Source: Galdieria partita (Eukaryota > Rhodophyta > Bangiophyceae > Galdieriales > Galdieriaceae). From it: a stretch of DNA of 64,000 nt. A program made the position numbers and the translations under genes. Each line of letters starts with the position of its first letter. The stretch's first letter is position 1. Of this stretch, positions 1-10,305 are shown piece by piece. The notes under the pieces were generated by a model, which made no database searches, had not been told where the DNA came from, and saw nothing but the letters and a program-made list of their open reading frames with translations. The stretch spans positions 124,001 through 188,000 of the forward strand of contig BQMJ01000010.1 in NCBI GenBank assembly GCA_025991245.1. The letters are read 5' to 3'.

Positions 1-195
1 TGGAATGGTAGATGGGTGGACGGATTTGTGGATTATTGCTATTGCTGGCAAGTTTGAGTGAAAGTAACAACGAGTAAACAAGTTGTTGCAACTTGGTTAT
101 TATATTCATTGAGTTGTGAAAACACTCATTCGAGGTGTTGGTTTTCCGAATTGTGACCATCCGTTGGCAGCTGACTCGTTGGTGTCCAAGCGTTC

Positions 196-1401
196 ATGAG
201 TGTAGTTCAATCGAAAGGTCTGAGACAAAGAGAAGAAAAAAGAAAACCAAATTGCTTGGAGAGTGATTTTACGTCTCATAAAGACCAAATAGATGAGCTA
301 GATGAAAGGAATGGTCAAGCGAGCTTCCTAAAGAGACAAGGCGATAGATGGGAAGATGGCTACCTTCAAGAGAACGTTGAAGCTCCAAAAGATAGGAATA
401 TGGAGATAGAATCAACTGAGTATCCACAATTGGATAGAATCAACTCGGATACGAATATTGCTGTTGAAGCGTTGTTCGAGATAGCTGCAAGAACGGATAC
501 AAGCCATAAAGCTGAGGACGGAAAGTATAGAGAAGATTTGGTAGCGTCCAAAAATGAAAATATCGCAGCTTTGAATGCGCGAGGTCGCAAATTACGAAGG
601 CAGTGGAACTCAAAAATGACTCCTGAGGAGGTTCGCCTGGCCTATTTACATCGAATGAAAGAAGAAAGGGATGATAGTAAGACTCGTCGGAAACGAAAAA
701 AGGAGCTATCCATCTCACAAGATGAGAAATTCTTGAAGGATATTTGTTTGAAAGGTTGGGAGGAACAACATGATCAGTGGTATGCTTCTGTAAATTCCTC
801 AGGAAATAAGGAACTGTCTGGTTGTAAGAGCGATTCCGATGACTCGGATGTTGTGGAAGGAACAGATAGCAGTGGGAATGGGAATGGGAGCAGTAACGAC
901 AACAATACAGGTACTGGAAGTGGAAGTGGGTCGAATCATGGTCATTCTGTTAAAAACTCTGTACATCGTTCTCCTGCTTTGTCAACTTTTGAAAAGAATG
1001 CCGAAGTAGATATTTGGCGCCGTATGAATTTGAAGTCCAATGAATATGTAGATAGAATCGATTCTCATAACATTTTGTCATTGTCGGGTACGGGAAGCTC
1101 ATTCATGGAAAGGAATCACTTTCTGTCGCCCTCGATAAGTTCGAGTGGCACATCTTTGAGTCATCGGAAGAAAACAGTTGTTGGGGAAAGATGCAGTGCA
1201 GAAGAAAGGAAGGAAAAGCTCGAACGTTATCGTCGTAAACGCGAGGAAAGGATTTTCCGTAAACAGGTGAGATATGACGTTCGTAAGAGGTTAGCAGAAA
1301 GTCGTCCTCGTGTCCGCGGTCGTTTTTGTAAGCCTTCTGAACAGCAAGCACTATCTGAACGACATACTTCCTCTGAACCTCCAAATGAAGTAATTGATTG
1401 A
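196..1401 (+). CDS. CCT-domain protein (CONSTANS/TOC1-type nuclear factor)
   Basis: Single-exon gene for 401 residues, starting at the first ATG. The family mark is near the C-terminus (about residues 336-380): a basic block containing RYRRKREER, KQVRYDVRKRLAESRPRVRGRF, read here as the CCT domain that in plants carries nuclear import and DNA/NF-Y contacts in CONSTANS-like and pseudo-response regulators. No B-box zinc finger or receiver domain is visible, so the protein is a CCT-only type. The middle is low complexity, rich in Gly, Ser and Asn (about residues 225-255), and residues 130-175 are strongly basic. A role in transcription is inferred from the domain; target genes and any link to light or clock control cannot be read from the sequence. 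Confidence 0.8.
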   Translation: MSVVQSKGLRQREEKRKPNCLESDFTSHKDQIDELDERNGQASFLKRQGDRWEDGYLQENVEAPKDRNMEIESTEYPQLDRINSDTNIAVEALFEIAARTDTSHKAEDGKYREDLVASKNENIAALNARGRKLRRQWNSKMTPEEVRLAYLHRMKEERDDSKTRRKRKKELSISQDEKFLKDICLKGWEEQHDQWYASVNSSGNKELSGCKSDSDDSDVVEGTDSSGNGNGSSNDNNTGTGSGSGSNHGHSVKNSVHRSPALSTFEKNAEVDIWRRMNLKSNEYVDRIDSHNILSLSGTGSSFMERNHFLSPSISSSGTSLSHRKKTVVGERCSAEERKEKLERYRRKREERIFRKQVRYDVRKRLAESRPRVRGRFCKPSEQQALSERHTSSEPPNEVID

Positions 1402-1548
1402 ATTCATGTAAATATAATGTGGTTAGGTGATAACACAGACTGTTGTAATCTTCACTTGGGATGTTTTTGGTTGGGTTTGATATGTATAGAGTGTGAAATA
1501 TTACCGTTTTTCTATATTTCAACAGGAGAGGGTGTTGTGTGTATTTCT

Positions 1549-2800
1549 TTATTCGGAGTCAGCTATCTTTAGAGCCTTGCGTGCCATAGTTAAAGCACCT
1601 TGATAATTTTTGTGTACTCCTATAAATCCAGTAGCATGTACAAACACGCAGTCCGATATACCAACCACATTACTCAGTGCTTCATCTCGTAAGCCTCTCC
1701 AACTCGATGGCAAAGGCTTTCTGCTTTTGAAAGACTGTTCTGTGAGACTCACTGCCTGCACACTCCATGAGCCATCCTTTCGTGGGTACACAACATATTT
1801 GACACTCTTTGCTTTGTCATTCAGAGCTGCCTCCGCTTCCTCGAGTTCATAAAGATGAGACTTCCAGGGGCATGCTGTTTCTAAAACGACAATTTCAAAA
1901 GAGTCATCTATGGAGGATCTCCTTTCAAACGCTTCCTTTACAATATTTCTGGCTGGAAGCCAAATATTGGCACTCTTTCGTACAAACTCTATAAACTCAT
2001 TTCCTGCAAGCTCCATGGCCCTTTGAAAAGCTGCCTCTTCATCAGGATTGCTCTCGTTCCAAGCTGGATTCAAACTTCCTATTCGAGCAGAAAGATGCGT
2101 ATGAATGGAATATTTCGGTGCGATATCGGTATCATAAGCATTCACTCCATTATCAATAGCATCCAACTCTTCCACAAATGAGCTGTATATATGTTCAAAA
2201 AGAACATTTCTATTCGTGTCATCGATATCGGGTACAAGCTTTGTGAGAATTTCTCTCCCAAAGTGCTTGTAAACTAGTCCAGCACTACTTAAAGGAATAA
2301 AAGTTTTCTCCGAAAAAGTTTCCAAAAAACCGCGTTGATGATGATCAAACCGAAATATTTTTGGGTCATAAATACCTCCGACGTCAACAACGCAGTCCAT
2401 TTGAGATAGCAAATTCTGTTCAAGGAAACTGCTGTTTAGCAACAAACTGTACGGAAAAGAATTCGTCTTACTTCATCTCGGGTCCTAACAATCGGTGCAT
2501 CTCTAAAAGTATCTGTAAGTCTTAATAAGAAACATGCCAAAGCTTCGTCACAACTTGAACAGAATGAGTCAAACCATCACCGCTATTACAAAGACGCACG
2601 TACTGAAACTTCCCGTTGTGGGTACCGATTCGCTTAGTAGCCATAGTCATAAAACTTTTCCAACTGGTTGCCAGAACACGAGAGTTACTAGGAAAAAGCT
2701 TGCAATGGGTTTTTATACACTTTGTCGACACAAGAAAATAGTTGAAGCGCAACAACAATGAACCGGAACTACTCGAAATGAATCCCAATGAGAATCGCAT
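1549..2800 (-). CDS. MYG1: MYG1 family exonuclease (UPF0160)
   Basis: Three exons on the minus strand: 2604-2800, 2472-2553 and 1549-2415, giving 381 residues with phases that agree. The joined product reads GTHNGKFHCDEALACFLL, RTRDE, VVDVGGIYDP and FDHHQRGF, which are the DHH-like metal-binding motifs of MYG1. MYG1 is a 3'-5' RNA exonuclease acting in nucleus and mitochondria. The first about 50 residues are Ser/Arg/hydrophobic and could be a mitochondrial presequence; MATKRIG, a few residues further in, is an alternative nuclear start. The third exon also contains the family's HTHLSARIGSLNPAWNE segment. Lies tail-to-tail with the CCT gene upstream. Confidence 0.9.
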
Positions 2801-3044
2801 AAATAATATAGAAATATATTCAACCTATCATCGGTTGATATCCAATGTGGCTTTCATGGAGACCCAAAGAAGAAGACTTTGGCTTGATAAGCAATTCCAA
2901 ACAATCATATAGAAAAGCACGATGCTTTCGATTCCTTCCAAATGCAAGTTCAAACCAGTTTATATGAATAAAGTTTATTATTGACTGAAAATTTCGTATT
3001 CCCATAAGATAACCATGTTTCAAAGCTAACATAATGGCTTGTGA

Positions 3045-3364
3045 TTAAAGCAAGCAGCTACACAGTTCTGCACAAGCCAACGCAGCACAACACGCAGCAC
3101 AACAGGTAAGACAAGTTTGTGCGTCGTCTCCACCTCCTTGGTTCATTGGAGGCCTATTCACCCATCAAAAAAGTTTCTAAATAGCATAGCAAGTACGTAC
3201 TGTTGTTGATAGTTGGGGTCCTGTACGTAAACTACGTTAGGAGGAGGTTGTGGATAACCGTTGTTGGGTGGATATCCATAAGGATCTTGTTGTTGTTGAT
3301 AATAATAGGGCTGTGGAGCTTCATTAAAGTTGCCATAAGTTGGCTTTTCATTGTAATAAGACAT
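3045..3364 (-). CDS. CYSTM-type cysteine-rich tail-anchored mini-protein
   Basis: Two exons on the minus strand (3201-3364 and 3045-3153), product 90 residues. The first exon is a Tyr/Gln/Pro-rich cytosolic tail (PYYYQQQQDPYGYPP, QPPPNVVYVQDP). The second exon, too short to notice alone, encodes GGGDDAQTCLTCCAACCAAL followed by ACAELCSCLL and a stop, which is the CYSTM cysteine-rich transmembrane module found in plant, fungal and animal stress-related proteins. The 47-base intron has clear GTACGT and TAG ends and its phase fits. The ATG chosen gives the usual MSYY start; a longer in-frame start at 3454 is less likely. Function in stress or metal tolerance is known only for some family members. 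Confidence 0.8.
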
Positions 3365-3850
3365 ACTTGTAACACAGAATAATTTTGATTGCTCGATCAG
3401 CAACAATTGAAATGGCCCATTCGTTCCCTGAAAGAGGGAGTTGAATAAGCTCATTTGTATTTGATATGAAATGCGCTGTCGACTGGAAATCTCAACAGAA
3501 TTGCTTTCTTCTCAATAATAACGAGTTGTTCGAAGTTGGGCAATTTTACGACTGAATGGAGGTTGTCAATAGACTAGTAGAAAAGACTTGGCTATGAATC
3601 TTCAATGTCTGAGAATTCATACCTATTCAATGAAATGAGATGTTTATCAAACAAGCTTTGAAAGAGTCTTTTTTGGATTCTAAGAAGACTATGAATGCAA
3701 ATGGACAACACCTATTGATTTGTCAGACGCTATATACGTAACTTTCCAGTCCTGAGAAACATTTCTCCAAAGTCTTTATTGTACAATATTCAAGTAATAC
3801 ACACTTGTTTCTGTACAATCAAAGATACCAACTTGAAAATCCATTTTCCA
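3365..3850. other. intergenic, no gene seen
   Basis: Between the divergent CYSTM and GFA genes. No convincing open frame, repeat or RNA gene was seen. An in-frame ATG at 3779 could extend the GFA protein by 24 residues. Confidence 0.5.
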
Positions 3851-4452
3851 ATGGCATACATTTGGGATACAACAAGTCGTGGGATACGTTATGTATCCAA
3901 GAAACCAGAGTTTTCCAGGCAAGATGACACCATAACTATTCATAAAGGACACTGTCATTGTGGGAAAGTTCAGTTTCAAGTGGAAGCACCGAGAGGATTT
4001 GTTGCAATTGACTGCGATTGTTCTATCTGTGTTGCCAAAGGGATCCTTCACTTGATGGTCGCTGCCGACAAGTTTCATTTAGACGCACAAAGTGAAAATA
4101 CTCTTTCTACTTATCAGTTTCACACAGGAGTAGCGAAACATACCTTTTGTTCTATTTGTGGAGTTCATCCTTTCTGTAAGTATGAATTCATCTTTCAAAG
4201 AATGGCTTAAAGTGTCTGTACTGAAGACACTCCTCGCTGTAATCCTGAAAGTATATCTGTCAATGTCCGTTGTCTCGATCCCTCAACTTTGGGAACCGTA
4301 AGAAGACACTTGTTTCTATTCGTTTCTTTAAATATCTGTATTCTTAGATTTGCATAGAGTTTTTAGATGGCAAGAATTTTACAGGATCGTTGTCGGTAGG
4401 AAATAACGGCGTTTATTACTTGAAAGATCATCAAAAGAAAGTTGTCGTTTGA
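3851..4452 (+). CDS. GFA/CENP-V family zinc protein (Mss4-like fold)
   Basis: Three exons (3851-4175, 4227-4297, 4348-4452), 166 residues. Zinc-binding cysteines sit in the expected order: GHCHCGKVQF (residues about 36-45), DCDCSICVAKG, CSICGVHPF, then after the first intron YTPRCNPESISVNVRCLD and in the last exon FLDGKNF. This is the GFA (glutathione-dependent formaldehyde-activating) / centromere protein V family. Glutathione-formaldehyde adduct formation was proposed for bacterial members; the cellular role of eukaryotic CENP-V-like proteins is unclear. The stop codon lies only five bases before the ATG of the next gene on the same strand. Confidence 0.85.
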
Positions 4453-4457
4453 AAGCA

Positions 4458-5692
4458 ATGTCCAGTTACTATTTGTTGCTGCGAGAGATGATTGGATTTT
4501 GTTCGTTGCAAGGTTTTCAAGTTGGAAATAAAGATTCAAGTAACTACAAACTATGCAAGAGATGTTTTCTTTTCAACAGTTCCAAAAGACGAGAAAGAAA
4601 GGCAAAATTAAGTTTCAAGTTATTACAAAAAATAATAGCTGGACAGCAGACGAAGAATATACAAGGAAACCCTTCCAGTAGTCCCTTTGAGAGAACGGTA
4701 GAAGGTTATCAGACACAAGGTTCGTATATAGTTGAGTGACCTTTTAACTAAGACTGTATAGAGTCTAAAGACATGTACCGTTTATGGCTCCCTCGTGAAG
4801 AGCATCTTGAGAAACTTTATCGATTACCGTTGGGTTTGACCAATGAACAGCTCGTTGAAAAGTTGCAACAATTTTCTGGAAAAGCAGAAGAGAAGACACT
4901 GTTTGTTTGGGTAAACAGGGACTTGTTTGGTTATCGCTTTTTATTTTGGTTGACTGGAATAGTGTTGAAAGAAAAACAAGACGGTGATATAGAACGTGCC
5001 AAGAAACTAGATAATATAAGAGATTGGGTATGTATACTGAAGATATCGTTCTTTTCTTAACTATTGTTGATTAGGTGATTGGAAGTGTCGCCAATATAGA
5101 TCGATTTCTAGTGAGGAGAATAAAGCAAGCAGAAGAGAAACTGAAAGGTTTCATCCAAGACTACGACTCTTTTAAAAAATCCTCAGATAAGAAACTGCGT
5201 CAAATAGTTGAAAAGGACGAAATGGATTTTGTTTGTCTCTGGATAGTTGTATATACTGCAGTTATAGCGTGGAAGCTGAGAGCAGCACAAACACAAGGTT
5301 CCTTGACCCATCCCTCTTCTGTAGTTGTGAACGAATGTCGTCAATTGATGGAACAGAAAGAGTACTTTCAAAACAAAACTCCAAATGGTTTGAAGCTGGT
5401 TGCACAATTATTTGATCAGTCGATAGAGGATTTGAATCCGAGATTGAAGAAACTGGGGGATATGGATATTCGGGAGATTGGTCGTCTCATGACTATTTTG
5501 GAGTTGCTTCCAGCAGACCCGTATCGTCTACTGTGTAGAATTGCTTGCAATCTTTATGACGGTGCAATTATATTGCAATATGGAGTAGAGAACTATCAGA
5601 TTGGTTCCGTGCAGTTTGGTTTAGATCCATATTCATTCGACTCTGATTCTAAAATACCCAAGTTGAATAACCCTTTTCTTCCGAGTAGATAA
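4458..5692 (+). CDS. unknown protein, possibly plastid-targeted
   Basis: Modelled as three exons (4458-4719, 4762-5027, 5075-5692), 381 residues. I do not recognise the family. The N-terminal about 80 residues are rich in Ser, Lys, Arg and Phe with few acids, compatible with an organellar transit peptide. The middle has an aromatic, possibly membrane-associated stretch (FGYRFLFWLTGIV). The last exon begins with a charged helix (DRFLVRRIKQAEEKL) and has a second hydrophobic segment (FVCLWIVVYTAVIAWKL). Intron 2 has normal ends; intron 1 starts GTTCGT, which is weak, so the true start could instead be MYRLWLPREE at 4773. The ATG is five bases past the GFA stop. Confidence 0.5.
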
Positions 5693-5850
5693 AAATGAAC
5701 GTTCAAGTTTTGGTTATCGATTGCGAAACCATTTATGATATGTTGGAAGATGAAACAGATTGGTTGGATTGGAAATAGTGGACCAATAAAATACGTTTTG
5801 TTGAAAACTTGTAAAAGACTTTATTACAAGATACTTGACAAGTTAGTTGT

Positions 5851-7099
5851 TCATAAAGTTGTTTCATTTGAATGTATCATGTTTTCAGGTGAATAAGAAT
5901 ACAAAACAACTTCTCTATCGTTGGATGCTTGTAAAGGTCGAACATTCTCTATTCCTTGACTAGAACGAATCATATTCCACTGTTCTTGCCCAATAGTCAG
6001 AGGCTCTGCAAATACTAACCAGTGAACGTTTTCCGAACAAGGAGGAAAAGATAGCGAGCCTACAACAACGTAAGCATATTCAAATGAACTATAGAAAGAT
6101 GAATACCTTGATAATAAAAATAACTCGAAAGAGTTGGAATAATATCTGCTATATCAAAGTCAATCTTGGGCTTCTTCGAGGAATCTTCATTCGAAAACGA
6201 GCTGTATAACTGAACAATGGGATTCCATGCTGGATTCAAGTCGCCAATTCGAAGAAGAGCTGATAAATAAATATAATCTGGACGATCACGCGAAGACTTG
6301 CGAAAAACGATGTTCATCTCGGCATCCATACGAATTCCTTCCAACGCATGTTCTGAACAAGGCATATGAAATAAAATGTGATCAAAAGTATAAGTTTCCT
6401 TTGAAACGGTATCTTCTATACTTGCTGCTGGTGCTGGAATACCACTGTCAAAGAAAAGAAACGCCAATACGAGAAAGAACAACTGTTGTCCAAATACACT
6501 TACCTTTGGTCAATCAAAGGTACATCACCTACCATAGAAGGAGGCGGAAAGCTTTGTTCAATAATAATGATATTCTGTAAACTGGGTTCTTGACGAGCAA
6601 AGAATTTGGCGCGTCTAAAAGTCAAGCGAAAAGGTGACTCTGCAACGTTTTTCAAAGTAGCTCTTGATTGAATGAGAACAATTGGACTTTGAAGTTTTCC
6701 TTCAGAACAAAGAGAAAAGGATTCATCCAAGGAACCCCAAACTGATGGTCCTCGATTACTTTTGATATCATAATCATAGACTTGAGAGTCACTAGCACGA
6801 ACAGTACGGTTGGAAAGGCTGTAAAATAGGATACTTGTCCATATCCAATGACAAAACGACCGCCTTGAAAGATAACTTTTTCTATCTGTTTTTGAATTTT
6901 CCTTGAAAGGTCCCAGAGAACCGATCAACCAAGCTGGGTCATATCTGGAATAGTACTCACAACTTGTCCAAGAAAAGTGTGCATAAGAAATAGTCAATCG
7001 ACAGAACCTACAGGCCTTTTGTTTTTTTAACAAACGTTGGGTCCTGTTATGCACAAAACTGGAAGATGTGAAAGCATCTCTAAGGAAACAAATGCTCAT
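5851..7099 (-). CDS. alpha-carbonic-anhydrase-like protein, zinc ligands apparently lost
   Basis: Three exons on the minus strand (6504-7099, 6107-6444, 5851-6059), 380 residues. Alpha-CA landmarks are clear: WGSLDESFSLCSEGKLQSPI, then CSEHALEG, LNPAWNPI, YYQGSLSFPPCSENVHWLVF (the TTPPCSE motif). The metal site is not: the usual H-x-H before SEH reads ILFHMPCSEH, and the third ligand (EMHLVH in active enzymes) reads EMNIVF, so at least two of three zinc histidines are missing. The protein is therefore more like animal carbonic-anhydrase-related proteins. The long N-terminus has a Ser/Arg region followed by SRRSF and a hydrophobic run ending VRA, resembling a bipartite plastid plus twin-arginine lumen signal; that reading is inference. 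Confidence 0.8.
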
Positions 7100-7390
7100 T
7101 CTAAGGTCGTTCAATCCTTCAAAATCAATCTCAGCTAAATATTCATAAAGGCATATATACACATTTTTATAAATACTAGAACTTTTGTAAACTCTTCAAG
7201 CATCCCACTATTTCTTAGGCATCTTGAATATTCTAATGTGTTCATCAACTCTGTTCATATTGTTTCGTGACAACTAGAAAGATGGTTGGTGGACTTGGCT
7301 TTATAAATCATAAGAGACGTCCATCGCATCTCACGCGCTGTGCTCGTTGGGAGTCGTCAAAGGTGCGCTGTTGCTGACAATATACAAACT

Positions 7391-8268
7391 ATGTTATCCC
7401 TACTCAGAAGGACGCAATCAAGTTTTCAAACAAAGGCTTTCACAAAATTCTCCATATGTGATTATATATTTCGCTCTATTTATTCCGCATCGAGCACAAC
7501 AATTCAAGGGACAAGTGTTAGGAAAGACACACAAAGAGTGATTGTGCCTATTAGGAATAAGAAAACGAAACCAGAAAAGAACAAAAAGAAAGATATTATG
7601 AAAGATTTGAGTCCAGAGGAACTTTTATTTGATCCACAAGAACTGGCGTCCAGCTTGGATAATATAGTGGCAAACTTTCAGTCTCAACTTGCAACCATTC
7701 GTACAGGAATGGCACATCCTGCAATATTGGACAGTAAGTCGACCCAGTTTATGGAAAAACCATTGCATAAGGTGTCAAAAAACTCTAGGAGTAACAGTGG
7801 AGGCCTATGGAACCCAGTGCGCTTTGAAAGAAGTTGCACAGGTCACACAAAAGGATGCGAAAACTTTGAGAGTACAAGTTTTTGATCCACAAGTTACTTC
7901 TGCTATCGATAAAGCAATTCGCACAGCAGGTTTAGGACTCAATCCTCAAGTAGAACGTTCAGGTATTCTTTCAGTTCCGATTCCTCGCCCAGATCAAGAA
8001 ACGAGAACAAAGTTGATGAAAGTGAGTTTGTCTTTTATTCATACATGTCTTGGACTTATGTCAACAGGATGTAACAAAGCAAGCCGAAACAGCTCGAAGA
8101 GCACTACGAAGTATTAGGAATAAAGTTGCTCAAGATGTGAAGAAAAGGAATGTTTCTGAAGATGAACAGAAATTTTCTGAAAGAGCATTAGATGAGTGGC
8201 TTCATCAATATATTGCGAAAATTGACTCCCTTTTAGAGAATAAAAAGTTACAACTTGAAAATTCTTAA
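7391..8268 (+). CDS. organellar ribosome recycling factor
   Basis: Three exons (7391-7733, 7789-8021, 8068-8268), 258 residues. RRF features after joining: FQSQLATIRTGMAHPAILD, RVTVEAYGTQCALKEVAQV, TLRVQVFDPQ, AIRTAGLGLNPQ, SVPIPRPDQETR and, in the last exon, KQAETARRALRSIRNKV. RRF with EF-G splits ribosomes after termination in organelles. The first about 55 residues (MLSLLRRTQSSFQTK) are basic, hydroxylated and free of acids, most like a mitochondrial presequence; a plastid location is the alternative. The start is the first ATG. Divergent from the carbonic-anhydrase-like gene with 291 bases between the ATGs. Confidence 0.92.
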
Positions 8269-8510
8269 TACTCAACAAAAAATTTTACTTCTTCTCTACA
8301 GTTTTCAAGAGCAGAAAAACACAAGCAAAAACACCACAGAAAACTATACTCTCTTTTAATCTCTTCAAATTGGGTACCCATAAGAATAAAAAGCTATGAA
8401 AAGAGTCTCCTTCACAGAGTTTCTCGCTTCTCTGCCTATGGTTTGTTCTAAAGCTTCTCTTTTTTGACTAAGAAAACATTTCTCATATTTTTCCAAGAAA
8501 GCTCGTGTTC

Positions 8511-9152
8511 TCAAATTTTGTTGATCTTGGAAGCCACAACTTGAGGATTTGCTTTGCTCAAGATTTCCTTGTTTTGTGACTTGAAGTCAAAGTTACAATT
8601 GTGTTTGTCCGAGTATCTATGTTCTGAACAGAAAACAAAGCCACAGCGACAAGAAAACCCTGTTAAACCCACTTTCTTGTTACACCACTGGCAACGATTT
8701 TTTGGTTTTTGTTCCGTATTCTCCTCTTGTGCCGAGGACAAGGACTGTGGTAGCCCTTGGCATTCTTCCTCTACTTTACTTTCCTGTACAAACTTTGAAG
8801 TTTCCAAAGGAGAAACCTCCGAAACACAACCTTGTCCCGTTTGAGGTTCAACAAAAGTCTCCTTACCCTCCTCTTGTTGCTCCGTAAGGGGGTTCATGTC
8901 CTGCAACTCAGCATCTTGAGCACTCTCCGCCCCTCCTTTGTCATGTTTTTGCTGTTGCTGCTGTTGTTGTTGTTGTTGACAGACGGACTCTACTTGAAGT
9001 CTCTGTTGTTCTTGACGCAAATGTTCTCTGTAGCACTTGGAACACATATCAAGAGTGGAAGAAGTGCCATAAAACCCACATCCCTTCACACAAGGAGTGG
9101 GCACTGAGGCGCTTCTAACCTCTGTACTTTCACTTCTCTTGTTCTCCGCCAT
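8511..9152 (-). CDS. A20/AN1 zinc-finger stress-associated protein
   Basis: Intronless, 213 residues. Residues about 20-45 form an A20 finger (CVKGCGFYGTSSTLDMCSKC), residues about 155-195 an AN1 finger (CQWCNKKVGLTGFSCRCG, FCSEHRYSDKHNC). The spacing is that of plant stress-associated proteins (SAP), which bind ubiquitin and act in abiotic stress. Between them is a glutamine tract of ten residues coded by a CAA/CAG run and an acidic linker, so the protein is longer than most two-finger SAPs. Start taken at MAENKRS; an in-frame ATG four codons upstream exists. Confidence 0.9.
   Translation of the reverse strand: MAENKRSESTEVRSASVPTPCVKGCGFYGTSSTLDMCSKCYREHLRQEQQRLQVESVCQQQQQQQQQQKHDKGGAESAQDAELQDMNPLTEQQEEGKETFVEPQTGQGCVSEVSPLETSKFVQESKVEEECQGLPQSLSSAQEENTEQKPKNRCQWCNKKVGLTGFSCRCGFVFCSEHRYSDKHNCNFDFKSQNKEILSKANPQVVASKINKI
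8951..8982. repeat. CAG/CAA trinucleotide run (polyQ)
   Basis: A run of TTG/CTG on the plus strand, encoding the polyglutamine stretch of the A20/AN1 protein on the minus strand. Likely length-variable. Confidence 0.85.
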
Positions 9153-9515
9153 GAAACCAACCAAAACTAGCTTGTCTCAAGTAGCAAAAATGTTTCGGTC
9201 AAAAAGTACAAAGACGCCAACAAGTGACAAACACCACAGAAGCGTCCAAAATTGATTTGCAGTGGGAAATTTCTCTGATTGGCTAAGCGACAACGCCACG
9301 ATGTTCTGGAGAATTTGTTCATCGCGACCGAATTCCACTTGTAGACTAATTTCTTTATCTTGTTAGATATCTTAGTTCCCTTGGTAAGCAATAGTAATAG
9401 ACAAGCTAACCAAGATGAATGGACAGTTTCTATTCAGGACTGATGCTTCAAGAACGTGTCACGGATTTCCCATTTTTAGATACTTTACAACTGCACGTGA
9501 ATTGTTGCATTTTGT
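9153..9515. promoter_or_regulatory. divergent promoter region
   Basis: Intergenic stretch between the divergent A20/AN1 gene and the COG3-like gene. It holds an inverted CCAAT box (CTGATTGGCTA, ATTGG at 9278-9282). No coding frame is convincing. Confidence 0.45.
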
Positions 9516-10057
9516 ATGGAAGAAGAATTGGTAGAAATCTTGAGTCTAGCTAAGAATATACTCATATCTGTGGATGAAGAATATGAGAGTGTTGTAAGAC
9601 AACACGAACACCTTATTGGTAAGCAACGTGACGTTGAAGAAGCGTGTGGCAGTATAACAGAAGAGATAAAGACCTTATCAGAGCTCGAAGATCGTTGGTT
9701 TAGTAACAAACTGTGGCTTGAAGAGCCTTTTAGTATAACTGGAACTTGCAGAACAAAGGAGAATTGGTGAGGTCTTTCGAATTAAAAAACTGAACAAAGA
9801 CTTACTTTGCACACAAGGATCTCATCGCTAGAGACTTTTGAACATTTTTGCAAGGTGGTTGAGGAGTCTTCCAAGGATTCCTCGGTGTTGATAGATTTTG
9901 TCAAACAGTTGAGAGCTAAAAAAATGAAGTTGACTGATGAGGCGTTGTTGCTGTACAAAAAGAGTGGACAAGAAGATACAGAGTAACAAAACTTGCGACA
10001 AAGTTCTCGTTTCTTGCTTACAGGGAGGTTATCGCTATTTTGGTGTTAGTTTCATAA
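9516..10057 (+). CDS. short coiled-coil protein resembling the COG3 N-terminus
   Basis: Two or three exons. Exons 9516-9766 and 9818-9982 are joined by a 51-base intron (TG|G gives ENWISSLE). The frame stops at 9986, or continues through a possible 41-base intron into 10024-10057. Product about 139-150 residues. The N-terminal heptad-rich stretch (EEACGSITEEIKTLSELED) recalls the start of COG3/Sec34, the Golgi tethering subunit, but most of that 700-800-residue protein is absent and the next 250 bases contain no continuation. It may be an unrelated small coiled-coil protein or a much shortened COG3. Family assignment is weak. Confidence 0.4.
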
Positions 10058-10305
10058 GTTGGCGCTCCTGCTTCTAGTTCGTTGTAAAGTTTGTACATTT
10101 TTGAACAATATATTTGTACAGTTTATATCGTCGACATAGCATCGCCAACTTACGATATTCATATCAATCAGAAAAGCGCTTAGTACTGTAGAAACAACTT
10201 ACAACCTTTATTCAGTTATTCACTGAAACTGTTTGGAAAGTAAAAAGATTTCTCAGCAAAGAACGCCTCGAAAGCATCAGAACCCACAGTCGTGACCAAC
10301 TGAAA

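Noticed and set aside
2820-3032. 70-codon minus-strand frame between CYSTM and MYG1
   Set aside because: No recognisable features and no ties to the neighbouring spliced genes.
8554-9107. Plus-strand frames with Leu runs opposite the A20/AN1 gene
   Set aside because: The Leu runs are the reverse reading of the CAG/CAA polyQ tract; the minus-strand protein has two clear zinc fingers.
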